Assembly (NCBI RefSeq): GCF_002286785.1
Contig: NZ_MUJY01000046.1
Span: 32,062-96,061, forward strand
Length of the DNA: 64,000 bases
Reading direction: 5' to 3'
Origin: Pseudomonas sp. PIC25
GTDB lineage: Bacteria > Pseudomonadota > Gammaproteobacteria > Pseudomonadales > Pseudomonadaceae
Shown: positions 36,310 through 45,939 of the stretch, in pieces
How the letters are laid out: each line of letters opens with the position of its first letter
Numbering within the stretch: position 1 is the stretch's first letter
The notes under the pieces: generated by a model
What the model was told of the DNA's origin: nothing
The model's database searches: none
What the model saw: the letters and a program-made list of their open reading frames with translations, nothing else
Translations under genes and position numbers: made by a program

Positions 36310-36724
36310 CGCGGCTGCCGTGCTGCTGGCGGCCGTCTTGCTCGGCGGGTGCGCGACCAGCAAGGAGAAGCTGCTGCCCCACGGCCACAACACCATGCTC
36401 GACATCTGGCAGCAGGAGACCGGCGGCGGCGAAGGCGGCGGCCCCATCGCACGGCAACTGCTCGACGCACGCCAGGGCCTGCGCCGGCCGCTGACCGAAG
36501 CCGACGTGCAGGCCGCGCCCGCCGTGCAGGCGGCCTACACGCGCACCGCAGCCAACGAAATCTACCGGCAGTTTCATCGCCTGCCGAACCCCGACCTGGT
36601 GATGTACGTGTTCCCGCATCTGGCCGGCAGCGACCCGGTGCCGGTGCCCGGTTACAGCACCGTGTTCCCCTTGTACCAGCGGGTGCAGTACGCGATGCCC
36701 GGCGAGCGGGTGGAGGACTATTGA
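36290..36724 (+). CDS. TraV/VirB7-like lipoprotein (TIGR03751)
   Basis: 144 residues with a clear lipobox LLGGC (Cys21). EIYRQFHRLPNPDLVMYVFPHL is the family motif. As an outer-membrane lipoprotein it probably stabilises the VirB9/VirB10-like core, as TraV or VirB7 does. Its stop TGA shares one base with the ATG of the ATPase gene (TGATG). Confidence 0.85.
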   Translation: MPRTWIDAAAVLLAAVLLGGCATSKEKLLPHGHNTMLDIWQQETGGGEGGGPIARQLLDARQGLRRPLTEADVQAAPAVQAAYTRTAANEIYRQFHRLPNPDLVMYVFPHLAGSDPVPVPGYSTVFPLYQRVQYAMPGERVEDY

Positions 36725-39622
36725 TGGCCTGGTCGCTGCCATGGCCGCGCAAGGGGGCCGCTCCTCCGGCGGGTGGCGCGCAGGCGGCGGACGATGCCTG
36801 GGCGCAGCATGTCGCGACGCTGGCCGCGCAGGGCATACCCGAGCCCGGCGGCGCGCTCGCAGGCCAGCGCCGGCCCGCGACCCAGGCCGACCACGATGCG
36901 CTCTACACCGTCGCGCCGTCGTTTGCGGACATGCTGCCGTGGGTCGAGTACCTGCCGGGCTCGAAGGCCATGCTGCTCGAAGACGGGCAGTCGGTGGCCG
37001 CGTTCTTCGAGCTGCTGCCGGTGGGCACTGAAGGCCGCGAGCTGGCCTGGCTGTGGCAGGCCCGCGATGCGCTGGAGAACGCCCTGCAGGACTCTTTCGA
37101 CGAACTCGATGAGAACCCCTGGGTGGTGCAGCTCTACGCCCAGGATGAAGCCGATTGGAACCCCTACCTGAGCAACTTGGCGGGCTACGTGCAGCCGCGT
37201 GCGCGGGGCAGCGCGTTCAGCGAGTTCTACCAGCGCTTCTTTGCCCACCACCTGCGCGCCATCGCCAAGCCGGGCGGGCTGTTCGAGGACACCACCGTCA
37301 CCCGCCTGCCGTGGCGCGGCCAGGTGCGGCGCGTGCGCATGGTGGTCTACCGCCGCACGCCCACGGCCGCGGCCACGCGGCGCGGCCACGCGGCGCGGCC
37401 AGTCGCCCGAGCAGGCGCTGACCACGATCTGCGACCGCCTGGTGGGCGGGCTGGCGAATGCCGGCGTGAAGGCCCGGCGCCTCGGCGCGGCGGACATCCA
37501 CGCCTGGCTGCTGCGCTGGTTCAACCCGCATCCGACCCTGTTCGGCCCGAGCGCCGAAGACCGCGAGCGCTTCTATGCGCTGACCCGCTACCCCGACGAG
37601 CCCGAGGAGGGCGAAGTCGAACTCGCCAGCGGCACCGACTTCGCGCAGCGGCTGTTCTTCGGCCCGCCGCGCTCGGATGTCGAGCAGGGCCTGTGGTTCT
37701 TCGATGGGCTCCCGCATCGCGTCATCGTGATGGATCGCCTGCGCACGCCGCCGGCGACCGGACACCTGACGGGTGAGACGCGCAAGGGCGGCGACGCCAT
37801 GAACGCGCTGTTCGACCAGATGCCGGAAGACACGGTGATGTGCCTGACCGTGGTGGCGACACCGCAGGACGTGCTGGAAAGCCATCTCAATCACCTCGCC
37901 AAGAAGGCCGTCGGCGAAACCCTGGCCTCCGAACAGACGCGCGCGGACGTGCAGCAGGCCCGCGGCCTGATCGGCAGCGCGCACAAGCTCTACCGCGGCG
38001 CGCTGGCGTTCTACCTGCGTGGTCGAGATCAGGCCCAACTCGACGCGCGCGGCCTGCAGCTCGTCAATGTGATGCTCAACGCGGGCCTGCAGCCGGTGCG
38101 CGAGGAAGACGAGGTGGCGCCGCTGAACAGCTACTTGCGCTGGCTGCCCTGCGTCTACGACCCGGCCGCCGACAAGCGCGGGTGGTACACGCAGCTCATG
38201 TTCGCGCAGCACGCCGCGAACCTGGCGCCGGTCTGGGGCCGCAGCCAGGGCACAGGCCACCCCGGCATCACCTTCTTCAACCGCGGCGGCGGCACGATCA
38301 GCTTCGACCCACTGAACCGGCTCGACCGGCAGATGAATGCGCATCTGTTCTTGTTCGGTCCCACGGGTTCGGGCAAATCCGCGACCCTCAACAACCTGCT
38401 CAACCAGGTCACCGCCATCTACCGGCCGCGGCTGTTCATCGTCGAAGCGGGCAACTCGTTCGGGCTGTTCGGCGACTTCGCCGCGCGCCTTGGGCTCAGC
38501 GTCAACCGCGTGAAGCTCGCACCAGGCTCGGGCGTCAGCCTGGCCCCGTTTGCCGATGCCTGGCGCCTGGTCGATACGCCGGGCCAAGTGCAGACGCTCG
38601 ACGCCGACGCGCTCGACGAGGACCGCGCCGAAACTGCTGCGGCGATGGAAGGCGACGAGCAGCGCGACGTGCTCGGCGAGTTGGAGATCACGGCGCGGCT
38701 GATGATCACGGGCGGTGAAGAGCGCGAGGAAGCGCGCATGACGCGCGCCGACCGCAGCCTGATCCGCCAGTGCATCCTCGACGCGGCGCGGCGCTGCGTG
38801 GCCGAGCAACGCACGGTGCTCACGCGCGACGTGCGCGACGCGCTGCGCGAGCGCAGCCGCGATGCCACGCTGCCGGAGACGCGGCGGGCGCGGCTGCAGG
38901 AGATGGCGGACGTCATGGATATGTTTTGCCAGGGCGTGGACGGTGAGATGTTTGACCGTCCGGGAACGCCGTGGCCCGAGGCGGACATCACCATTGTCGA
39001 TCTGGCGACCTTCGCCCGCGAGGGCTACAACGCGCAGCTCTCCATTGCCTACATCTCGCTGATCAACACGGTGAACAACATCGCCGAGCGGGACCAGTAC
39101 CTGGGCCGACCCATCGTCAACGTGACGGACGAAGGCCACATCATCACCAAGAATCCGCTGCTCTCGCCGTACATCGTCAAGATCACCAAGATGTGGCGCA
39201 AGCTCGGTGCCTGGTTCTGGCTGGCCACGCAAAACCTCGACGACTTGCCCAAAGCCGCCGAGCCCATGCTCAACATGATCGAGTGGTGGATCTGCCTGTC
39301 GATGCCGCCGGACGAGGTGGAGAAGGTCGCGCGCTTCCGCGAACTCAACGCTTCGCAGAAGGCGCTGATGCTGTCGGCGCGCAAGCAGGCCGGCGCCTTC
39401 TCGGAGGGCGTCATCCTCTCCAAGAGCATGGAAGTGCTGTTCCGCGCCGTGCCGCCCAGCCTCTACCTGGCGATGGCGATGACCGAACCGGAGGAGAAGG
39501 CCGAGCGCTACCAGCTCATGCAACAGCATGGCATCAACGAACTGGATGCCGCCTTCCGCGTGGCCGAGAAGATCGATCGTGCGCGGGGCATCGAGCCGCT
39601 GGCGCTGGATGCATTGGCCTGA
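36724..39622 (+). pseudogene. traC: Conjugative transfer ATPase TraC/VirB4 (PFL_4706 family), frameshifted
   Basis: The gene runs in one frame from ATG 36724 to about 37380 and then continues in the +1 frame to 39622. The break is an exact 13-bp tandem duplication (37369-37381 and 37382-37394); removing one copy joins RRTPTAAATRR to GQSPEQALTTICDRL without gap and gives a 961-residue protein, about the family's normal size. As read, translation would stop at 37776 after 350 residues, before the Walker A motif LFGPTGSGKS (about 38346-38375) and the Walker B-like NVTDEGHI. TraC/VirB4 ATPases power pilus assembly and substrate transfer and are essential, so the break should abolish conjugation unless it is a sequencing error or reverts. 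The 917-residue minus-strand frame here is a shadow. Confidence 0.88.
37369..37394 (+). repeat. 13-bp tandem duplication that shifts the traC frame
   Basis: GCGGCCACGCGGC occurs twice in direct succession, followed by a partial third copy (GCGGCCA, 37395-37401). One unit changes the reading frame by +1. The partial copy shows that the site is prone to slippage. Confidence 0.93.
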
Positions 39623-39634
39623 AGGAGGAACACC

Positions 39635-40375
39635 ATGCGCCTGCCTTCGTTCACTCGACGCCATACCCTGATCGCGCTGCTGGTCGCGGCGGTGGGCGCC
39701 ACCGGGTGGTTGCTCCTGCGCACGCCCGATGCGGCCCCGGAGTTCATGCATCCGATCACGACCGTGCCTGAGCCACCGAAGCCGGCCGGGCCGCCGTGGC
39801 TGTACGGCCGCAGCGATGCCCGCTTCACGGTGGTCGGTTACGCCGACCTGGAGTGCCCGTACTGCCAGGCGTACTTCCAGACGCTCCAGCGCTGGATCGA
39901 TGCCCATCCCGAGGTGAACTGGCAGTGGCACCACCTGCCGCTGTCCATGCACGAGCCGGCCGCGACTGCCGGGGCACGCCTGGCCGAGTGCGCGGGCGAG
40001 GTGGGCGGGCATGCCGCGTTCTGGCAGGCGGTGGCCTGGCTCTACGCGCACACCCGCGGCGACGGCCAGGGCCTGCCGGCGGGCCTGCGCTATCCCGACC
40101 TCACGCCAACCCTGCAGCAGTGCCTCGACAGCGAGCGGCCCGACGCCGTGATCCGCGCCCAGGCCGCGGAGGCGGCACGACAGAGCATTGCCGCCACGCC
40201 GGCCCTGCTACTGCGCGATCGCGACACTGGCAAGACCCTCCTGCTGCACGGCCCCATGGACGGCGACGCCTTGCTCTCGGCGCTCGACCTGCTGGCTGCC
40301 GGCGACACGGCGAGCGCCGAGTCCTCACATCCCCCAGACATGCCCGCCAGCGTCGCTGGCGACATGCCCAGGTAG
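39635..40375 (+). CDS. DsbA-like thiol:disulfide oxidoreductase of the transfer region
   Basis: 246 residues. An N-terminal membrane helix (about 11-28) puts the domain in the periplasm. The thioredoxin-fold active site is CPYC in ADLECPYCQAYFQTL, and a cis-proline strand IAATPALLLRD follows near the C-terminus. DsbA/DsbG-type proteins help fold cysteine-rich transfer proteins such as the TraU-like and PFL_4711-like proteins encoded downstream. It follows traC by 12 nt with AAGGAGGA as ribosome site. Confidence 0.87.
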   Translation: MRLPSFTRRHTLIALLVAAVGATGWLLLRTPDAAPEFMHPITTVPEPPKPAGPPWLYGRSDARFTVVGYADLECPYCQAYFQTLQRWIDAHPEVNWQWHHLPLSMHEPAATAGARLAECAGEVGGHAAFWQAVAWLYAHTRGDGQGLPAGLRYPDLTPTLQQCLDSERPDAVIRAQAAEAARQSIAATPALLLRDRDTGKTLLLHGPMDGDALLSALDLLAAGDTASAESSHPPDMPASVAGDMPR

Positions 40376-40508
40376 CCATCGATCTTCAAGGCTACGGCGC
40401 GGCTTGTCCGCGTTGATCGAAACCCGTTCGCATCGCATCCCTTGACGCGAACAGCCACTGCATCCGCGGTGGTGGATGCCCGCTCGTCACCTGTTCCATC
40501 CCCATCGT

Positions 40509-40534
40509 CCCCAGGAGGGTTTGCCCTCCTGGGG
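40509..40534 (+). promoter_or_regulatory. Perfect 11-bp hairpin upstream of the RadC-like gene
   Basis: CCCCAGGAGGG (40509-40519) and CCCTCCTGGGG (40524-40534) pair perfectly around a TTTG loop. No U-run follows, so it is not a classical terminator; it could be an attenuator or an RNA-stability element between the DsbA-like and RadC-like genes. Confidence 0.5.
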
Positions 40535-40570
40535 CAGGCGCCCTCCGATTTCATCCATTGGAGGTTCGCC

Positions 40571-41065
40571 ATGTCTTTTGTCATCGCCGACTCCCACCCG
40601 GAGTCGCTCACCCTGATCGCCGCCCAGCACGAAGACTGGATCATCCGGCAGGCCATCACCCTGCTGGAGAACCGCGTGTTCAAGGCCGGTCCGGCGCTGG
40701 GCAGTCCCGCCGCCGTGCGCGACTACCTGCGCCTGAAACTGGTCGCGGAGCCGAACGAAATCTTCGCCGTCGTGTTTCTCGACAACCAGCACCAGGTGCT
40801 CGCCTTTGAGCCGCTGTTCAAGGGCACGGTCGACCAGACTTCGGTTTATCCGAGGGTGGTTGTCCAGCGTGCGCTGACGCTCAACGCCTCGGCGCTGATC
40901 CTGGCGCATCAGCACCCCTCGGGGAACACCGAGCCCTCGGCCGCTGATCGTGCGATCACCGAGCGGCTGAAGAGCGCCCTGGCCACCGTCGATGTCCGGG
41001 TGCTGGATCACTTCATCGTCGGCAAGGGAACGCCGTATTCGTTCGCCGAGCACGGCCTGCTGTAG
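40571..41065 (+). CDS. radC: RadC-family JAB-domain protein
   Basis: 164 residues from ATG 40571, which has GGAGG eight bases upstream; an upstream ATG at 40442 is not supported. The JAMM metal motif [15 protein letters not shown] is complete (H-x-H, S, D), and the rest matches RadC-type proteins that lack the N-terminal HhH domain. Such genes are very common on ICEs and plasmids. The biochemical role is unsettled; a link to DNA repair was proposed and later questioned. It is surrounded by hairpins and probably forms its own transcription unit within the transfer region. Confidence 0.9.
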   Translation: MSFVIADSHPESLTLIAAQHEDWIIRQAITLLENRVFKAGPALGSPAAVRDYLRLKLVAEPNEIFAVVFLDNQHQVLAFEPLFKGTVDQTSVYPRVVVQRALTLNASALILAHQHPSGNTEPSAADRAITERLKSALATVDVRVLDHFIVGKGTPYSFAEHGLL

Positions 41066-41111
41066 CCGCGTCCTTCCACCGCGCCGCAACGGTGCTCGTC
41101 TGTTGTCCGCC

Positions 41112-41139
41112 ACGGGAGCCTTCGGCTCCCGTTCTCTTT
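41112..41139 (+). terminator. Probable Rho-independent terminator after the RadC-like gene
   Basis: ACGGGAGCC (41112-41120) pairs with GGCTCCCGT (41124-41132) around TTC, followed by TCTCTTT. The stem is strong and the U-tract moderate. Confidence 0.7.
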
Positions 41140-41247
41140 GGGCGCCGGCCTGCAGGAAATCGGAGCCGGCCGGTGTCGGTTTCTTTGTCGCTCACGGGCT
41201 GGCCTTGCGCTCGACTACAGGCTGCATCGACTCCGCGGAGGCGCGAC

Positions 41248-41685
41248 ATGCCGGCTCTTTCCCTCAACCTTCCCGCCGCCTCACGGCGCCCTCTGGCCGC
41301 CGTGCTGTGCCTGGCGCTGCTCGCGCCGGTCGCGGTGGCGGCGGACGTGCTCGTCGTCACCGACAGCCGTCATCCGGTGCAGGCCCCGGCCGGCGTGCGC
41401 GTCATCGAGCTGGACCAGCCGGCGCACATCGAGGCCGAACTCACGGCGCGCCTGCCCGCTGACCCAGCCCAGGCGGAGGCCCTGGTACGGCAGCGGCTGC
41501 TCGATGGCGGCGCCGACCTGCAGCGCCGCATCGGCCAGGCCTACCAGGGCGTCGCCGATGCCTGGGGACTGGGCATCGTCAAGATCCCTGCCGTGGTGGT
41601 CGATCGGCGCTACGTGGTCTACGGCGAGCCCGACATGGCCCGCGCCGTCGCGCGCATCGATGCCTACCGGAGCGCACGGCCATGA
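41248..41685 (+). CDS. PFL_4709-family transfer protein (TIGR03757), thioredoxin-like
   Basis: 145 residues from ATG 41248; the frame is open further upstream but the signal peptide (LCLALLAPVAVAAD) fits this start. The mature protein has VLVVTDSRHPV and a C-terminal GIVKIPAVVVDRRYVVYG, the thioredoxin-like pattern of TrbC/TraW-type transfer proteins. Periplasmic. It overlaps the TraU-like gene by 4 bp. Confidence 0.84.
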   Translation: MPALSLNLPAASRRPLAAVLCLALLAPVAVAADVLVVTDSRHPVQAPAGVRVIELDQPAHIEAELTARLPADPAQAEALVRQRLLDGGADLQRRIGQAYQGVADAWGLGIVKIPAVVVDRRYVVYGEPDMARAVARIDAYRSARP

Positions 41686-42626
41686 GCCGCCTGATGACTT
41701 CCCGGCGCCTGCGCGCCATCGTCGCCTCGCTGATGCTGGGCGCGGCCACCTCGGCGTTCGCCCTGAACACCGCCACCATCGTCTCGTCGGCGTTGTCGCC
41801 CGACTGCCTGGAGTACCGCGTCGTCGGCATCTGCTACTGGCTGTACTGCACGCCGTTCGGCTGTTCGGTGCGCACCTCGGTGAAGGTACGCCACTACGTG
41901 CCCGATGCCGTCGTGTCGAGCTACAGCAACACGGGCGAGAACCCCTGGCTGGAAGTGCGGGCGATGAGCATGCCGAATCCGACCGCCAAGGCCGGCGGCG
42001 ACGGCACCACCAACCACGACAACGAGAACAACCTGGCGAAGTTCAAGAACGCTGACGTGATCGGCCACCCCGCCGGCCTGGTGTTCAGCCAGTTCGCCGC
42101 CGCCTCCGGCTACTCCTGCGAGGGTGCGGGCACGGCCTTCATGCCCTACCTGCTGAGCACGCTCGATACCATCGCCTGGCGCTACAACATCCCCGAAGCG
42201 TTCTATCCCGAAGCGCTGATTCCCGGACGGCGCGAGATCGGCACGCGCGCAGGCCTGAACCTGTGGGGCAACGTCTATCCGCGCGGCGGCTTCCTGCACC
42301 AGACCGATGACTACAAGAGTGGTGCCGTGGTCGCGCAGCGGGCGGGCGACATCGTGACGCGCCGCAACCAGGTCCACGTTTATCAGCCGCTGCTGGCCAA
42401 CGCGCGCTCCGGCTACTGGCCGGCCGGCGCGCTGATGGAGACCGACGCCTCGACGGGCAAGTGGCAGGAGCTGACGCCCACGCTCTCGAACAGTTGCGTG
42501 GTCTTCCCGCACAGCCGCACCCGCGTGCAGGCCCAGCAAGGCGACTACGCCTGGGCCTTGTGGCGGCCGTACTCCTGCTGCCGGCGCCGTGGCCAGGTCT
42601 TCCTAGGCAGCGTCGATTTCATGTGA
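41682..42626 (+). CDS. TraU-like transfer protein (PFL_4710 family, TIGR03756)
   Basis: 314 residues with a signal peptide ending near SAFA. The sequence SPDCLEYRVVGICYWLYCTPFGCSV is family-specific and cysteine-rich; many cysteines agree with a need for the DsbA-like protein encoded upstream. It corresponds to TraU of F-type systems, a periplasmic protein needed for DNA transfer rather than pilus formation. Confidence 0.86.
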   Translation: MSRLMTSRRLRAIVASLMLGAATSAFALNTATIVSSALSPDCLEYRVVGICYWLYCTPFGCSVRTSVKVRHYVPDAVVSSYSNTGENPWLEVRAMSMPNPTAKAGGDGTTNHDNENNLAKFKNADVIGHPAGLVFSQFAAASGYSCEGAGTAFMPYLLSTLDTIAWRYNIPEAFYPEALIPGRREIGTRAGLNLWGNVYPRGGFLHQTDDYKSGAVVAQRAGDIVTRRNQVHVYQPLLANARSGYWPAGALMETDASTGKWQELTPTLSNSCVVFPHSRTRVQAQQGDYAWALWRPYSCCRRRGQVFLGSVDFM

Positions 42627-42636
42627 GGAACCCACG

Positions 42637-44043
42637 ATGAACGCCTCCCTCCCTGACTTCCTGCGCCGCGCGAAGTCGCACCTGCGGGCCATGCTGCTCG
42701 TGGCGGCCATCACGCTGGCCGTCGGCGCCGCCTGGGCCCAGACCCGCATCGACCCCAATGGCGTGAACGTCAGCGGCAGCGTGATCGGCGACGACGTGCT
42801 CTACAGCATCGGCGGTGGCCGCGCCGTGTCCATGGGCGGTGCGGGAAACATGCAGAGCATCGGTGTCGGCATCGGCTGGAACAGCAACCTCATCTGCGGC
42901 GACATGAGCATCACCACGACGCTGCAGAACCAGTTGAACGGCATCACCAACGGCTTCCAGACGATCATGTCGAACGTGATCCAGAACGCTACTGCCGCGG
43001 TGGCGTCGCTGCCAGCGCTGATCATCCAGCGCGCAGATCCCGGGCTCTACAACCTGCTCACCAACGGCATCCTGCAGGCGCGGCTGGACTTCGACCGCTC
43101 CAAGATGACCTGCCGTGCGATCGCCGAGCGGATGGCCGACATGGCCGGCGGCCAAGCCGGCTGGAACCAGCTCGCCGAGGGCCTGGCGCTGCGCGATGCG
43201 GTCGCCAGCACCGATGCCGTATCCGCCATCGAGCAGGCCGAGACCAACCGGGGCAACAACGGCGTGCCCTGGGTTGGCGGCAGCAATGCCGGCGGCAACG
43301 GCCAAAGCTCGATCAAGGTGGTGGGCGACGTGACGCGTGCGGGCTACAACCTGCTCAACGGCCGCAGCGTCGGCGATACGTCGCCGATTGCGTCCAGCGC
43401 CTGCGGCAACCGCCTGACCTGCCAGACCTGGGCATCGCCGCAGGCGGCCTCGGCCTGGGCGATCCGCGTGCTGGGCGAGCGTGAGCAGCGCACCTGCGAG
43501 AGCTGCACCAAGACGCAGACCACCCCAGGCGTCGGGCTTACGCCGATGATCCAGGAAGAGTACGAAACCAAGCTGCAGGTGCTGCAAGAGCTGGTGACAG
43601 GGGCGCGGCCGACGACGCCGGCCCATCTCGAAGCCGCCGGCAGCAGCTCGCTGCCGATCACCCGTGGCGTGATCGAAGCGCTGCGCGACGAGCCCGATCA
43701 GGACGTGCTGGGCCGGCGCCTCGCATCCGAGGCCGCACTGTCGAGCGTGCTGGAGAAAGCCTTGCTGCTGCAGCGCACGCTGCTGACGGGCAAGAAGGAG
43801 CCCAACGTCGCAGCCAACGAGCTGGCCGTGCAGGCGGTCGATCAGGAGAACGCCGCGCTGGAGCAGGAGATCAACAACCTCAAGACCGAGCTGGAGCTGC
43901 GGCGCACGCTGGCCGGCAACTCGGCGATGGCGATCATCCAGCGCCACAGCACCCGCGCCGCCGGTTCGCGCGGTGTCTTCGAGGGCGACACCACGCGCGA
44001 CCGGCTGCGGGAGATCGAGAAACCGCGGAGCGGCACGCCATGA
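42637..44043 (+). CDS. PFL_4711-family transfer protein (TIGR03755), TraH-like
   Basis: 468 residues with a signal peptide (AAITLAVGAAWAQ). A glycine-rich start (VLYSIGGGRAVSMGGAGNMQ), paired cysteines (TCESCTK, SSACGNRLTCQ) and a C-terminal coiled coil (about 395-440, ENAALEQEINNLKTELELRR) match the family. It is probably equivalent to TraH of F-type systems, which works in pilus extension. It overlaps the next gene by 4 bp. Confidence 0.85.
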   Translation: MNASLPDFLRRAKSHLRAMLLVAAITLAVGAAWAQTRIDPNGVNVSGSVIGDDVLYSIGGGRAVSMGGAGNMQSIGVGIGWNSNLICGDMSITTTLQNQLNGITNGFQTIMSNVIQNATAAVASLPALIIQRADPGLYNLLTNGILQARLDFDRSKMTCRAIAERMADMAGGQAGWNQLAEGLALRDAVASTDAVSAIEQAETNRGNNGVPWVGGSNAGGNGQSSIKVVGDVTRAGYNLLNGRSVGDTSPIASSACGNRLTCQTWASPQAASAWAIRVLGEREQRTCESCTKTQTTPGVGLTPMIQEEYETKLQVLQELVTGARPTTPAHLEAAGSSSLPITRGVIEALRDEPDQDVLGRRLASEAALSSVLEKALLLQRTLLTGKKEPNVAANELAVQAVDQENAALEQEINNLKTELELRRTLAGNSAMAIIQRHSTRAAGSRGVFEGDTTRDRLREIEKPRSGTP

Positions 44044-44393
44044 GCCGGCTGGCCTGGCTGCGGCTACCGTGGCTGTTCAATCGTCGCGTTGGGATCGCGT
44101 TGCTGTGGACCTTGCTGGTGGTCGGTATCGCCATCGCGGTGAACGTCGCCGGCATCCACGTGGTCGGCGGCGTCGATGGCTGGGAGAACTGGTTGAGGGC
44201 GCATGCCGGCCACTTCTTCCTGTGGCGGCTTCTGATCTATGCAGCTACAGCCTACGGCTGGTGGTGGATGCGCGGGCGCCTGCGGCAACGTGAACCGACG
44301 GCCGAGGCGCATCAGCGCCTGCGGCGCACGGAGATCGCGGCCGTGACAGCCCTCGTGCTGCTGGAAGGCAGCCAGTTGCTGCGGCACGGCTGA
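44040..44393 (+). CDS. Small three-helix membrane protein of the transfer region
   Basis: 117 residues with hydrophobic segments at about 17-39, 58-77 and 98-112. Not recognised as a named domain, but a short membrane protein at this site, between the PFL_4711-like and TraG-like genes, is usual in ICEclc-type elements. The start is fixed by the ATGA overlap; the next gene follows after 15 nt. Confidence 0.72.
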   Translation: MSRLAWLRLPWLFNRRVGIALLWTLLVVGIAIAVNVAGIHVVGGVDGWENWLRAHAGHFFLWRLLIYAATAYGWWWMRGRLRQREPTAEAHQRLRRTEIAAVTALVLLEGSQLLRHG

Positions 44394-44408
44394 GACCGGG
44401 AGACGGGC

Positions 44409-45932
44409 ATGACGCTCTACACGACGGACTATCTGGAGTACTACCTCACGCTGGTGGCCTGGATCGTCAACAACGGCATCTGGAACCTGCTGGTGGCCAG
44501 CGGCGTGTTCGCGCTGCCGTTCGTTGTCATCGTCATCCACGAATGGCTCCGGGCGCGCGCAGAAGGCGCGGACGAAGGCAACAAGGGCGTGCTGTCCTCG
44601 CTGCGCATCGAGAACCGCGTATGGGTGGCCATCGTGGTGATCCTGTTCGCCGGCATCCCGTTCATTCCGGTCGACCTCAGCATCATCCGCTTCGATACGA
44701 CCCGCTCCGCACAATGCCAGGTCAATGTCCCGCAGCCCCAGGACACGGGCTGGTCCAACGCCTACACCACGCTCAACAACCAGAGCGCGCTCGTGCCGGT
44801 GTGGTGGTTTGCCATGCACGCGCTGTCGAAGGCTGTGACGGGCGCGGCGGTTGCGGCGATTCCCTGCGGCACGGACCTGCGGCAGATGCGGATGGATGTG
44901 GATGCCACGCGCATCGACGACCCGGTGCTGGCCCAGGAGGTCGCAGACTTCACACACGACTGCTACGGACCTTCGCGCGCCAAGCTGTTCATGAACCGGC
45001 CGACGCTCACCGAGGAGCAGATGAACGACGTGACCTGGATCGGGTCGATCTACTTCCTCAACACGCCGGGCTTCTACGACACCTACCGCTCGAAGACGCC
45101 ACGCATCGCCTGGCCCTATGACGCCACGCGCGATGCGGGGCTGGCTCAGGTGGACAGCGGCGGCGGCTATCCGTCCTGCCGGCAGTGGTGGGCCGATGGT
45201 GGCCAGGGGTTGCGCAGCCGGCTGCTGGCACAGGTCGACCCGGACCTGCTGACCCGCATCGGCCGCTGGGCGGGCTTCCTGTCGCAGAGCGAGGTCAATG
45301 ATTCGGTGATCCGCGCCGTGGTCTCACCGCGACAGCAGAAGATGAACCAGGGCGCGGTCTACACCGACTACGGTGGGCAGATCGACAAGACCTTGCCGAA
45401 CATCGTTACGCGCGGCGCGAGCGACCTGGGGCTGACCGTGGGCTCGCTGGCCTTCTTCCCGGCGATGGACGTGGTGCGCCAGGCGCTGCCGATGGTGCTG
45501 ACGATGCTCAAGATGGCGCTCGTCATCTGCATCCCGTTGGTGCTCTTGGTGGGCACCTACGATCTCAAGACGACGGTGACGGTGAGCTGCGTGAAGTTCG
45601 CGCTGTTCTTCGTGGACTTCTGGTTCCAGCTCGCGCGCTGGATCGACAGCACGATTCTGGATGCGCTCTACGGCTGGGGATTCGGTGCGAACCGGCCGCA
45701 CAGCAACTTCGATCCGCTGATCGGCTTGAACAACGCCTTTGGCGACATGCTGCTGAACTTCGTCATGGCGATGATGTTCATCGTGCTGCCGACGTTTTGG
45801 GTGATGGCATTGGCCTGGGCTGGCGTCCGCACGGGAAATATCGTGCAGGGGTTGTCCACCGCCACCTCGGACGCCAAAGGCGCTGGGGGGCGTGGTGCTG
45901 GCATGGCAATGAGCGCCGTATCGAAGAAGTGA
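44409..45932 (+). CDS. TraG N-terminal-domain protein
   Basis: 507 residues, an inner-membrane protein with about five helices (near 15-45, 75-97, 355-390, 395-415, 450-475). The start YTTDYLEYYLTLVAWIVNNGIWNLL is the TraG_N signature. In F-type systems the N-terminal half of TraG is needed for pilus assembly and mating-pair stabilisation. The C-terminal DNA-entry-exclusion part of F TraG is missing, as is normal for this ICE family. It ends the plus-strand transfer block; the convergent DUF3742 gene stops 7 bp away. Confidence 0.88.
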   Translation: MTLYTTDYLEYYLTLVAWIVNNGIWNLLVASGVFALPFVVIVIHEWLRARAEGADEGNKGVLSSLRIENRVWVAIVVILFAGIPFIPVDLSIIRFDTTRSAQCQVNVPQPQDTGWSNAYTTLNNQSALVPVWWFAMHALSKAVTGAAVAAIPCGTDLRQMRMDVDATRIDDPVLAQEVADFTHDCYGPSRAKLFMNRPTLTEEQMNDVTWIGSIYFLNTPGFYDTYRSKTPRIAWPYDATRDAGLAQVDSGGGYPSCRQWWADGGQGLRSRLLAQVDPDLLTRIGRWAGFLSQSEVNDSVIRAVVSPRQQKMNQGAVYTDYGGQIDKTLPNIVTRGASDLGLTVGSLAFFPAMDVVRQALPMVLTMLKMALVICIPLVLLVGTYDLKTTVTVSCVKFALFFVDFWFQLARWIDSTILDALYGWGFGANRPHSNFDPLIGLNNAFGDMLLNFVMAMMFIVLPTFWVMALAWAGVRTGNIVQGLSTATSDAKGAGGRGAGMAMSAVSKK

Positions 45933-45939
45933 CCGCCGT

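Noticed and set aside
36724..39622. Programmed ribosomal frameshift in traC
   Set aside because: The shift coincides exactly with a 13-bp direct duplication, and no slippery heptamer or need for two products is known in this ATPase family. Mutation or sequence error explains it better.
37298..40051. 917-residue open frame on the minus strand over traC and the DsbA-like gene
   Set aside because: Antisense to clear transfer genes and rich in Arg, His, Gln; a shadow caused by high GC at third positions.
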